Shown here: positions 38,401-50,400 of the stretch, piece by piece
Layout of the letters: each line of letters starts with the position of its first letter
Position numbering within the stretch: position 1 is the first letter of the stretch
NCBI RefSeq assembly: GCF_003369915.1
Contig: NC_046677.1
Location: 18,680,913-18,744,912, forward strand
Direction: 5' to 3'
Source: Drosophila miranda
Lineage: Eukaryota > Arthropoda > Insecta > Diptera > Drosophilidae
DNA: 64,000 bases
Program-made: the position numbers and the translations under genes
The notes under the pieces: generated by a model
Told to the model about the DNA's origin: nothing
Database searches by the model: none
What the model saw: the letters and a program-made list of their open reading frames with translations, nothing else

Positions 38401-41400
38401 ACATTGTAATCTGGAGAACAGCGAAGCCAGACAAACGGAAAACGGCAGAGCACAGCCAGCCACAGCTGTGTGCCTCGAACCTGCAGATACCCTAACCAGG
38501 CCATTATAATTAGACGACTACTTAGCAGGCGAACCGGTGCAGATATGCAAACCCGTCCCACAAAGTCTGCAAAAGTCAAGGCAGAAGTTCGAGATTTTTG
38601 TGAAGTAGAACGGGAATTACTTTCGGGCATACAAGCCACACAAACATATCCCTAACATTTGCGAGTGAGTTTCTGTCGAACAAGTACTCGTATTTACACT
38701 TATTTCATTTCTCCCAGCGCATTCTTTACGGTTTGCCTGGGTTGTGTATGCTGGAGCAGGAGGGCGGCACACTAAGGAGGGAATCTCCCTTGTTTTTTCT
38801 GATATAAAATTCGTTTTGCTTCTCCGCCGCCTGAGATCTCTGTCGCTCGCATTGGCGCCACAGAGCGTATGAGTGATTAAAAGTTTCAGCATTAAGCAAA
38901 TTGCGTCTAATCCTGGCCAGGCCAAAGGCCATTTCCCCTTCCTTCGTGCTTTGCGAAATCCTTGTCGCCGCTATGCTAATTATATCACGCCACCATAAAC
39001 TTCCGACATGCAAACGTGCCAGACCAATCATCACAGATTTGACTCCTTCAATCTGCTGCCTACTTTTGGCGCATTTATTGGATTCGATTATTGGAACTCC
39101 GATTTGACCGCTGCCAATTACTACGAAAACACATATATCCTCCTTTATTTCGGCAGCTGTCGGTCTCAAGTTCTGCATTTGTTGATCATTATCATTTGAC
39201 CCCCAAAAAGTTTTTAATCGAACAACAAGTTTGGGGCCAACAGCTTGGGGTTGGGCCACGTTCAAGTACGTGATGGAACTTTGACTCGATTGACGCCAGT
39301 ATGCTGCCGCATGGCTTCTACCTATACCTTTACACAATCCATTCTGCAATACCCATCATATTTTTCAAATCTGCACAGCTTTGGCAGTCATATTTAATTT
39401 AAAATATTCTTATTACGAAATTAAATATTTTTAATATAATCATAAAAATAGACTGATAGCGCAAGTTGAACATTCCAATGCCCCCTCATGGCATGGTGTG
39501 TCCGCTTCTATCATACAACACGATGCCAACTGTACTGTGGGACAACCGCGATGCCAGATAGCCCCAGTGGTACAAGTCACTGGATACAACCTACAACTCT
39601 GCAGATGCCGAGGCCTCTCGCAAAAACTATGACTGTTGCATGGCACTAATATTATTTATGCAAGTACATACACACATATGTACATTCAGTCCCTGTATCC
39701 GAAACAGACCTACAAACTTATATCCATATATATTATATTTGTAGTGATGGTTTTGTTAAACCCATTCGTCGAGGAAGTATGAATACAACTAATGATTAAA
39801 TGCGTGAGAAAATACTCGTCTTATATTCGAGTTATTTGAGCTTTGGTAGGAGCTCCCGCCTATTTTTTGTCTAGGCGGGAAGCTGGCAGAATTCAAACAG
39901 TCAGCCATGGCAACCAGATACTCCCACACAGGCAGAGGCCCGTAATGAGCTGCCAATATGTCGTGATATCTCCGCAAAATAAGTAGGAATTTGACTCCTG
40001 CGAGTACTAATGCATTTTCCTTGGCTGAATGTTTCTAGGAGGGTTTCCTTGACGATGAATAAAGGCTTGTATGCTTTCAAGAGCTCTTCTCCTCTTCTGG
40101 GGTCTTGATGAGTCTACATTTATGACATTTTTACATCATCCTCGACAGCGACACCGTCTGCTGGTGTCGGCATGCTGCTTCGCTGTCGTCAACCTGGTTT
40201 CGGTATGTGGTCGAACGCCAACAAAGATTGCTTAATTAGCTCAATTTTGTCAGAAGGACTTGTACTTGTGACTATATTACGCAGGAAATGTTTATCCTAT
40301 TGGCTTTACTAGTAAGATTAAGGCAAAGTTAACGAGGAATCGAAGGGGTTGTGTTAGACTTTTGCATGCAACCTGCACGTCTACTTTAATGCCTGAAACC
40401 ATTTGGGATCGATTGGCCTCTAGGCAGTTTGTTTTTTAATATCCGACCCTTACATTTTATTGTATTGCATATTCGGCGTATGCCCCAAAGTGCTCAGCGG
40501 GTACTTCAACCGCCACCTTGAGAGGGCCAAAGGAAGAGCCCGAAATGTTGCCCCGTGGGTGGCTCTTTGGTGGCACAAACAAGCCCGAAGATATCTGCCC
40601 TTTGATGCCTTTTTGGTATAAGATTTCCCGCTGCTTTTGCATTCACTGATTCCACATACCAGGCTTTATCTTCTCAAAGAGTACAATGGCCGCATCCAAG
40701 ATGAAATATTTATAATATACCACTGTACGAGTATATGCAACACGATGCAAAGAAGTCTGATTCTTTAATTGTTTTATTCCCGCGTTGCTGTCTTAAGAAA
40801 AATGTGAATATATGCAATCCGACCCTTGAACTATAGTTCTAGCATTTATAAATATATAAAATGCTTATATGCCTATATAATAGGAAGCAAAATTAAAACA
40901 AACAACACAAAACAAACAAATAAGCCTACCGTGAAACACTCCATATTCTCCATTTCCAATCACTCCGATTTCCAGTTCCTCTAAATTTTCCACTTCGCTG
41001 TTCGCTTTTTTTATTTCACGGGTTGTATATACTAACAATTAAATTGAAGGAAATTACAAAAATTAAAATACAAAAATTAAAATACAATAAATAATGAAAT
41101 TGTGAATTATAAGAATATTTAAAATTTTGTTCCTTGTTTTATTAACCTATCCACTTCACTACCTACCAGATCAGAGTAATCATTTCACTACCTACCAGGT
41201 GGGTACCCATTTCACTACCCATTAGATATCACGAGTTCGCGGTAAAGGAGGTGGTGTCCCCATGTCGTCGGATATTGTAGGTAAAAATGGATTTGATGAT
41301 AAGAATTCGTGAGGGTTTGATGGGTGGGATGTACTGGTGGTCCGTTAGTTAGTAGTCATTTCACCACCTCCGAACTAGTGGCCAGTACTGCAGGGGCAGT

Positions 41401-44400
41401 ACTCGTAATGTAGTCAAAAACTTCAAGATCAATTACCTTTGTGTGACGGGAACACTCGTAGCTGTGGCATGTGGGAACGAATTCGTTTAAGCTTTACAGA
41501 GTGTTTATCAGTTGATTTTTCTACCTCACTGAGACGAAATATAGCACTATCGGATGACAGTGTCGAGAGCCGCCATAGAAACGATGCATTCGATATTCGA
41601 GCAGAAAGAATTTGTGTGTTTTGTTTATCCGCAAAACTGGCACTTGAAGCTTGAGACTTGGCTGGCAATTCACTTGTCAGCTGAGCAAGCTTTTGAATTC
41701 TGTTTACTCGTCAAAAACGTGTGTAGAGAACGGGAAAGAGGGACTGGAAGGGCGTATGAGACTTCGATGAAGAATCATAGAAACGACAACAAACAAGCCA
41801 CAGGCCCAGCGGACAGCTGGACATTTCGGAAGAGGGGAAAGAAATCAGGCTGCCGGACCAAATCACCGCACACCATGAATAATACGAGTATAAACAAATC
41901 GAGGGCCAGCCGACGTTGATGAGCAGTGTGCCTCAGTCCTCGAACGGATTCATTCGCTAATCTGGAACCAACGACATGAACAGCATCAACTACGCGGTGG
42001 AGTTTGACCACGATGAGAACATACTGGAGCACTGTAGACCGGCGGTGAGTATTGGCATTGACCCAAACAGAAACAGAAACAGAAGGTGAAGGCCCAACTA
42101 TCATTTCAGTCCTATCTATCGGAATGCCTGGCCTCGCTCACCTTGGATGACGAGAGTTCCCAGCGTCTCCGGCAGAAACTTCTGCTCTACAAGGCCGAAG
42201 CAGACTTTCTGGAATCGCAATTCGACGCAGCCGACTATTATGTTCAGAAGGAGGAACTGATCTTCAAGATCGTTTGTGAAATCAAAGGCATTGACTATGA
42301 TCAATGGTTGAAGAATGAGCCGTAGGCTTGCCTTGGCCTAGCCTTGGACCCAATGTTTGGACCAATTCAAATAAAACAAAATTCTCAAAACTAATACGTC
42401 TCCTTTTGTTGGTTTTAAGAAGGGGCTGGCCACCACCACCCACAACAAATAGGGCAAGCTCAAAGGCCAGAGAAACGACTCCTGGATGATTTTGTATGCG
42501 GGCGGCCTTTTGTACGATACATTACCTTGACTAGATATTAATTTAAGCCATGTAATAAGACACAGCACATCACAATCAAACACACACATGCCCGAAAGTA
42601 TTTACAAGGCCCTAATGCCTTACGAGACCCACAATTTGACAATGGGGGGAATGGGGCTGGGCCTGACTGCTCCGATTATTGCGTTGACAGCCCCAACTTG
42701 CCAGCTCGGAAAGATCATTGGCGGAATTCAATAGGCAGGCTCATCAATGCCTGTTGAACATGTCCATTTGTAGATACCCTGAGAGAATTAAGAGAGCACG
42801 TAACATGACTTTATCGACAAGCAGAGAGAGGCGTTTCCGGTGCCATAAAGTAAATATTCTTCATCAGTATCGTAACCGAATCGCCCCTCTCTTGAATATA
42901 TTTATTATTATAATTATATATAGTAATATATAATATTCTGCTTGGTCGTACCGCAGTCAAATCATGTACTTGTTCTAAGTTTTCCCTTTCACATATTTCG
43001 TGTGGTATACAAGCTCATGTGGATAAGGGAGCTGTTGCTTATTTGGATGCTTATACCTCATTTGGGGAAAGTGAATTTCATTTTTTCGTTTGAAGTAAAT
43101 TGAGCTGACAGTCAGCCAAGATAACCTGTCGCAAGATGTCTAGGAAATTGGCAGAGAATTCGCTCCTTTCGAGGGGTAGGGCGAAGGGCATTCGTACACA
43201 CTCATTCCGTTCTGTCTAACTTCATTAGCGTTTAGTTAAACTTGTCGGAATACCAGCCCATTTAAACTTAACTTCTGGGAGGAGAACTGCGGCTTCATTT
43301 AATTAAACTCATACACACCTTCCCACCGCTGGCACCATCCAGCCCTAAGCAAATAAATTGGAAGACACACACGTAGATCAATGGTGTTCGAAGGAAAATT
43401 TCGCGGAGAACTCCTTCCTACTTCTTAATACCGCACTGGGGATAAGCCGTGTAATTAAGCAAAATTCACCTTCTACCGGTTGGCGGTTTGGGCGTACGTG
43501 CAAGGACCCCGAAGCCCCAACGAATTAATAACGTCACAATGTTGCGCTCGAAAATTTATTGAGATGCCACTTCTAACTCGGCCCTGCCCGCCCCTCCCCA
43601 CTCCGTCAGCTGTCACCAGCCGGCGGGTTTCTGTTTGGCTGTTACCACTCCATTAGCCATGGCCCGCATTTCAAGCGCCCATTGCGCTTGACGGCTCCCG
43701 TCCACAATTTGGGTAATTTATTTACGACAAGGTGTAGGGGAAACATTTAAAGTGTTTAAAGCCCTGCTGGATACAAAAGAGTCGCTTAACCTGCGTCCTT
43801 CTCTGCGAGTATCGATGGATAAACTATATTCGGATGAATTCCTAAGCATACGTACTTCGAAAATTATGTTTGGTTAACCAAATTCAAAGGGCTTACAAGT
43901 CCTTATAATAGTTTCATGTATTCCTTTGGCTATGACCATAGGCCAGAGACCTGTTCAGTAAACGACTTGCCACACAGATCCAAGCGGCAGCTTTAAAGCT
44001 GAAAAGAAGCTGCCTTCCGAGCCAGATGCCTTCACTCTTACGGTGTTTAAAACACCAAAACGTCGATTAGCAGCTACTGCTTTGGGCTGGCCTGCTGTTG
44101 TCCAATGCTTCGAGCCTGGATGTAAAATATTTGAAGACATAAAACTGTCAAAAGTAGCATAAAACACTCTTTGACCCAACTTTTGGTCAGCGCTCAGAAC
44201 TCTTAGCGAAACATGCCTTTAGCCCAAAAATCAAAACTTTGTAGCACACCTCCCCACTCATTATTTTATTGCCTTGCCCAAGCCAAACACTCGCAGCAAA
44301 CTAATAGAGAACACGCGCCAGCAATTAAACACGTCAACAGAAGCCCGAACACTATTGCAGACCACATACACACAGACTCATTGTACTTGTAAAATGAACA

Positions 44401-47400
44401 AGTAAGGAATACGAGTACCGGGTAAAAAGTGTATCGGGGCCGGTCGCAAGGAAGAGAGTACTGCTCTTGTCACCTTCAGAAAGTCGTACTAAAGTACGAG
44501 TAAGTAATGGCTAAATATTGAATACGTTTAAGTATTCAGTGCAGGGATTGTTTCTACAGGGTATTCCCAGTTCGTCTTTGCAGTGCACACACTTGCTTTG
44601 GGTGTGGGTTTGTTTTTCAAATGTCACAATTGTGCGACCACAAGGCCCGCCTGGATCACGAACACAAACAGGAACACGGAGAGGTAGTGAGAGTGTGGGT
44701 TTGCGTACCTTTTGCCAGATGCTAATACCCATAGTCCCGACTGCAGCCTTTGCATGGCTCCGTTTCAACATGCACCCGAGGGCGACAGGGGTAGTGCCTA
44801 GTGAAAATACGAGAACTGGCCAACTGCGGTTGATCATACGTAATTGTTGGGGCTACAGCAATAGTCCCTCGAATGAGCAACCAAGCAAAAAAAAAAGCTC
44901 TGTTCTTGCCATCTCTCCCTTTTATTTGTGGCTTTCGTGACAAGGTCTACTTAAAATGTCAAATACCAAGTTTTGTGGAGTGGGCTGTAGTTTAATTAAT
45001 TGCGTATGCCGCCGATGTTGGATTAAGGGTGCTCCTTAATTAAAAATCTTAGGCCAAAATCTCACGGGTCTTTGGCAGGAGACACAAAGCACCTGTTGAC
45101 CTTCGCTAATAGTGTCTTTCAAATAAAATTGCCAAGCGTGACGACAGCTATGCAAATTTCAAGTATATTAAACCCCTAAACAGTATATTTTGATTGCTGT
45201 TAACACTCAGAAGTCCACCCCTAGCTGGCTGGCTGTGTTGGGCCTTGTCATCCCAATCAGGAATATTTATACTTTACACGCTATACCGTCCGTGTGTTGA
45301 AAACATCTGGTCGACTACAAGAGCCGCATAAAGAGGCTGGAAATATTCATCCGAAACCACTTTAACGTCCCTCTAGTCAAAGAAACGCCATAGAGAGCTA
45401 CGAATACTAGTAATAGTAGGTCCAAAATAAAAGTTTGAAGGCATCTCATCGCTTTTTCCACAACGGCTTTTCTTAGAAAAAGGGAGTCTTGACCTTAAAT
45501 GCCCAGAGCAGGGTTCCTTGTGCGACCAAAAACAAAATCACTCAATAGCAGAATCAGCTTATTGTCTGCTTTGCGATAAAAGTGCAAAAAAAGGGCTGAA
45601 CGTCCTTCATTATTCATTATAAGCATTCGGCCCATTCCCTTTTCCAAACATCGACCGCAATAATTTTCCTTGATATACATATGTATACACAGATACACAC
45701 ACGCACACACACAGACACAAAGAAACTGAAGTCATTTATCTTGACAGGGAATTTTTACGGCTGCTCACTTGATCGTTAGACAACGAGAAAGCCAAAACTC
45801 CTCGACCACAAACTTTCATCAATCTTTCGATAACTTCGCTTGGGCCGCGGTGCTTGGTGGTGGGGAGCTTGGAGCGTTGTGGAGCAGGTAAGCACCTTTC
45901 AGTTCAGTGTCATGTAAATTTGTTTGCACACTTGCACGTAGCCAATAAAATGCTCAGAAAGTGTATGGAAGGTCTCGAATGGAACCCAAAGAACAAGTCA
46001 AGAGTTCCCCTGAAAGGCATTCCTAAATAAATAAATCATGATGGTTTTTTTCTTTTGCCGCGAAGTCCTTGAAATGTTTACGCCTGCAACACGCTTGATG
46101 GAACTTAATAGACTGTGTTTTTTTTCGTGTATTATTTCTGCCATGTCCCGACTTTGACATCAATTCCTGGCCAATAAATACTTTTCATGCTTCTCTGTAT
46201 AGATACATACAAATGTATGTACTCATACGGCACTCTCTCATCCACCTTATTATTTTGCTGCGTCCTTTAAAGCCAACATTCCTTGACTTCCTGACTTGTT
46301 TTATTTTGAATATAATTCAGCGTCCTAGTATCTAATGTGATACTGGGGCACGCAGCCCCAGCTTGTCGCTCCACTGAACCTAATGAAGTTATTGTTGAAT
46401 CCCCCTCTTTTCAAGCAATACGTTTTCATTAGCCAGTGCTGGCGAGAGATCCTGAGTCGGCGCAAATTATTTTCAATTATTTAATTGGGTAATGGAAGAC
46501 CTAATGCAGTGTTTATGAAAATTGCCGTCGGCTGAAGCTATGCCCCTGAACTCGCTTCATTGAACTAATAGAGCAGATGGCTAACATACAAATTATATAT
46601 CTAGAATTTTAGAATCGAAAATATTTATTTCCAGCTTAAATATTACGGAAAGGAGTCTTTCAATGTACCACTAACCATACACCGAGCTTGTCGCAAACGA
46701 ACTTTCTGGACTTCATACATATATAGATTCCAGGGTATTCGACTCTGGCTCATGGCTCGAAACCCTGGGAACCCCGTTGAAAGTTAATTGAAAACCGATG
46801 ATCCCAGCTCCCAATAGAGATTACAAATTGGTTATTACCTTTTTAAGTGTCCTGCGCCGCTCTGGTGATCCCACCCGTGATGGACGGCAGAATTGTTGGC
46901 TCAGAAAGAGTCCTATCCATGCATTACCGAGACAGACCGAGTCCTATCCCAGCGGGACAGAAGCGCACCCCTTGCAAGATCCATCGTATCCCCCGACCTG
47001 GCTATCGACAACAAGGACTTTGACTATAGATAGATCTTGTTGTTGTTAGGTTTAAGATAGATACCAATGTTTTCCACTTGTTTATTTATTTATACTTAGC
47101 TAAGTTTTGATTAATAAAACTATTGAAAAATCATCCTTGCAAAGAATCGGGGAAATATACCTGGCTGGGGTTGTTTGAGTCCTTACCAATGGATCAAGGG
47201 TTTTTCCCCACTTACATGAACCTATGGAACGGCCCGCAAATAACGGAAAAAACAATCAATGGCAATCAAGAGGAGTCGTGAGAAAATGTTTCCTGGGCAG
47301 AGGCGAATCCAGCGAATCGAAAATGAGACGAATGGCGGGAAAGGGCCGCAGGAATCTAAGAACACAATGCAATTTCAATATAAGTTAAGCGAACAATTGA

Positions 47401-50400
47401 AAGTTTCTTAATTGTAATCCTGCGGCATACTTTCGTGGAACGGTAATTTGAAAATGAGCAATGCAACGCGAGCATAGGAGCAAGAAATGGCTTGCTTATA
47501 GTTTGAAAGCCGAAGGATGAAGTACCCCTGCAGATCCGAAGCCATGTACATTGCAATGGAACTTATATACATATATGATAAGATTCCCACCGTACGCTGT
47601 AAAGTTAAGGGTCTGTGCAGTTATATTTTGCCCTCACACTGACTTTAATCACTCGGAACAATAAAGAGCGAATCACTTTCTGCAATTCCCAGTTCTTGTA
47701 GTCTAGAAAGTTTGGATGTTGTATAGCCAAATTATTTTAAAATTGCACAGAACATATACAGACCACAAAAATAAGTAATAATAATACTTTCGGAATATCG
47801 AATGCTTGATAAACTTTCTGGACAATTAGCGCAATTGAAAAATGTCTGAAAAGTTATCAAGGACAATATGGTACGGTGCTGATTTGTACTAGCGGGCGGA
47901 AGGTACGAGGAGTACTCACTTTGAAGCGGATGTCAACGGCACTGCGAGGCGCGCTCCATCACATTTCTAATTACGAAGTTCCCCGAGGTAATTAACTTTG
48001 CATGCATTACACAAATTACGCAAACAATGCGAGCGCCACACCGAACCTTTATCAACTCAATTACGAGGAGAGAAACTCGCCCGCCCATCCCCAACTCCGA
48101 ATGTGTCGCAGAGATGCTTTTGCGAGATAACCGCAAATAAGCTTTGTTTGTAATTTGGCGAAATGGTTGGGGCTGTTGCTTCCCGCCTCGTCCCACTCGT
48201 CGTCCCCCTCAGCCTAGCCTATCAGCGGGCCACCATCGGGAGAACAAGAGATGGTTACAGTTGGTTCAGAGAGCTCTGGTACAGTAAATACTCGCAATAC
48301 ACTGCTAGTTTTTATTTATTTTATACTTCCTTCTTCTCTTTTGCTGCCCTTTCCGTTCCGGGGCTTTCTTATTTGTATACCCTGAGATGTTGTATTATAT
48401 TACACATTTTTATTCTCCGAATAACGAAATATCGAAAGAATGCACGTAGAAAACAAAAATATACGCCAATATAAGCTGAATCTCCACTCTATCTCCAAGT
48501 CCCTGGTGTGTTCTATGCAATATGGTCATATGAATTGCTCTTTCTGTGAAAAATCGACACAATAAATATTTCGCACATACGACACGACACATGTTTTTTA
48601 AATATGTAAAACAATTCAAAGTACACTTTGGGGCGCAAAAAACAAAGGAGAATGAAATGTACATATAAGGCAGGACAATAGGCGATTCAACGCAAGCGAC
48701 CAGCACCCATGATTTTTATGAGTCTGTGTTGATTCCCATTCCCTTCCAAGCTGCTGCGGCCGCTTTAATGACCATTGGTCGTCTGCACAGAATCCTATGT
48801 CTACTCGTGTTTCTGTAGGACAAGTTTGTCCTAGCAAAAGTAAACCGTATGAAACAACCGTACTTCTCATCGACAATGCCTATAGATCCTACGATACACA
48901 TACGAGTATGTAGATTGAGTACGTGCTATGCAAAGTTTCTACTTCTTTTGTAATGTTAAATATAAGTTTTGGTAATTAAAGTGAAAGCAAAGGGCAGTGC
49001 CTCTTCTCTCTCTTGTTTTATGATATGATGATTCAATTATTTTTATTTTTCTACAGCCACGGGTAGGAATAGAGCTGAAAGACAAATAATTAATTTCCAT
49101 CGTTTTGGCAATTGGTACTCAATGCTCTATAATTTGTCATAAAACATAAACAAAGCCATTGTAAAATGTGGCTACCAATTAACCATTGTGGAGATTACTT
49201 TTAACTCCAGAAGGCTTTTAAGTAACTTTAGGTGATGCTTTTACTGCTACTCTGCTATCCTGTAATAAAATACATCACCGAAACTTTCTTAATTGTCCCG
49301 TAATGAAAATAATTCATGATATAAAAATTTCACGCAGCTTTCACTTGACAAGTTTAATTGTGCGGCCAGGCTGTGAGGTCATAAAATTATTTTACGATCT
49401 AGATTCTGGCCAAAACGAGAGCAACCCGGACTTCTCCCTCAAAGGATTGATTTTAATGGTTTTGCGTATTTATCTTATTATTTAAATCGATGAGGGACGT
49501 TCACGGGCGCACTGCTTGCATTCTCGTGGACTTTCTTCAATACGAGCTTGACTTCAGCACAAAAAACACAAAAGGTTTCGCATTTTTTTTTAGAATGCGC
49601 TTGACTTTGCATTAGCTTGTCATCCCGATGAAGATGCATGGAAAATTGGCATGGAGTATGCGTATTTCTGTGTGTTACAAGCCTTTGACCAATGTCACAA
49701 GTGCAAAGTAGACGTGTCAGAGCTAGAGTATCGATTTCTAAAAGTATGCATGTCGTCTCAAGCACGTGCTTGTTTGTCCCAGGCCATTCTTGCAAGCTAT
49801 ACAATCTGCTCCTAGAAGAACTTAGCAGCTTACGAGCACGACATATGCAGAAGAAGAGAGAAAGCTCTGGCCCGCCGACATTTATGTAGGAAACGAAGGA
49901 AAGAGAGACACGAAGCGGTCGTGGTTTCGTCGCGTCGTCTGTATAGAGCAGTAATCAGCTCTGAGAGAGCCGTAAGAAAGAGGGAGAGATCACTCAGTTC
50001 TCAGTTCAGCCACTCAAGCTCATAATAACTCAAAAACATCCTTATTGTAAAACTTGGAGCTTAAAATCAGTTTGTCATACTTATCAAATAAATGGAAATT
50101 GGAAGTCCAATATATCTACCGGTATATCTTGCCAATCTCTATATATATATATAAGCTATAGATGCCCATGTGCTCCACGCATACCGCGGGTAAACCTCAT
50201 CCAAGCCATGCAATAATAGACATACGAGTAATCATTCAACTCGGGACGCGCTCATTCCCCAAGTGTTAAAGCCGCAACTCCCCAAGGGGAGGGGCACAAA
50301 AAATAAGGAAAGATAACATAACAGGGCCTTCCTTCTGCTTGGCGGCCTCCTAGTTGCAATATGTAACAATATGTATGTTGATTAACATGGAGGACGCGCT

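Larger units (their letters stand above)
32791..41766. other. First part of the 18-kb dpr2 intron
   Basis: Mostly AT-rich intron. It holds a TTG microsatellite (33924-33948), a pyrimidine- and AT-rich stretch, and several short coding-like segments at 36.7-40.8 kb listed separately. No complete gene can be assembled from them. Confidence 0.55.

Noticed and set aside
38726..39349. 207-codon minus-strand open frame
   Set aside because: No domain, no usable start context, intron-like composition, and plus-strand frames also open over it; length alone is not enough.
46798..47049. Plus-strand GC-richer stretch, including an apparent DGRIVGS word like a protease activation site
   Set aside because: The word is isolated; none of the serine-protease catalytic blocks follow.
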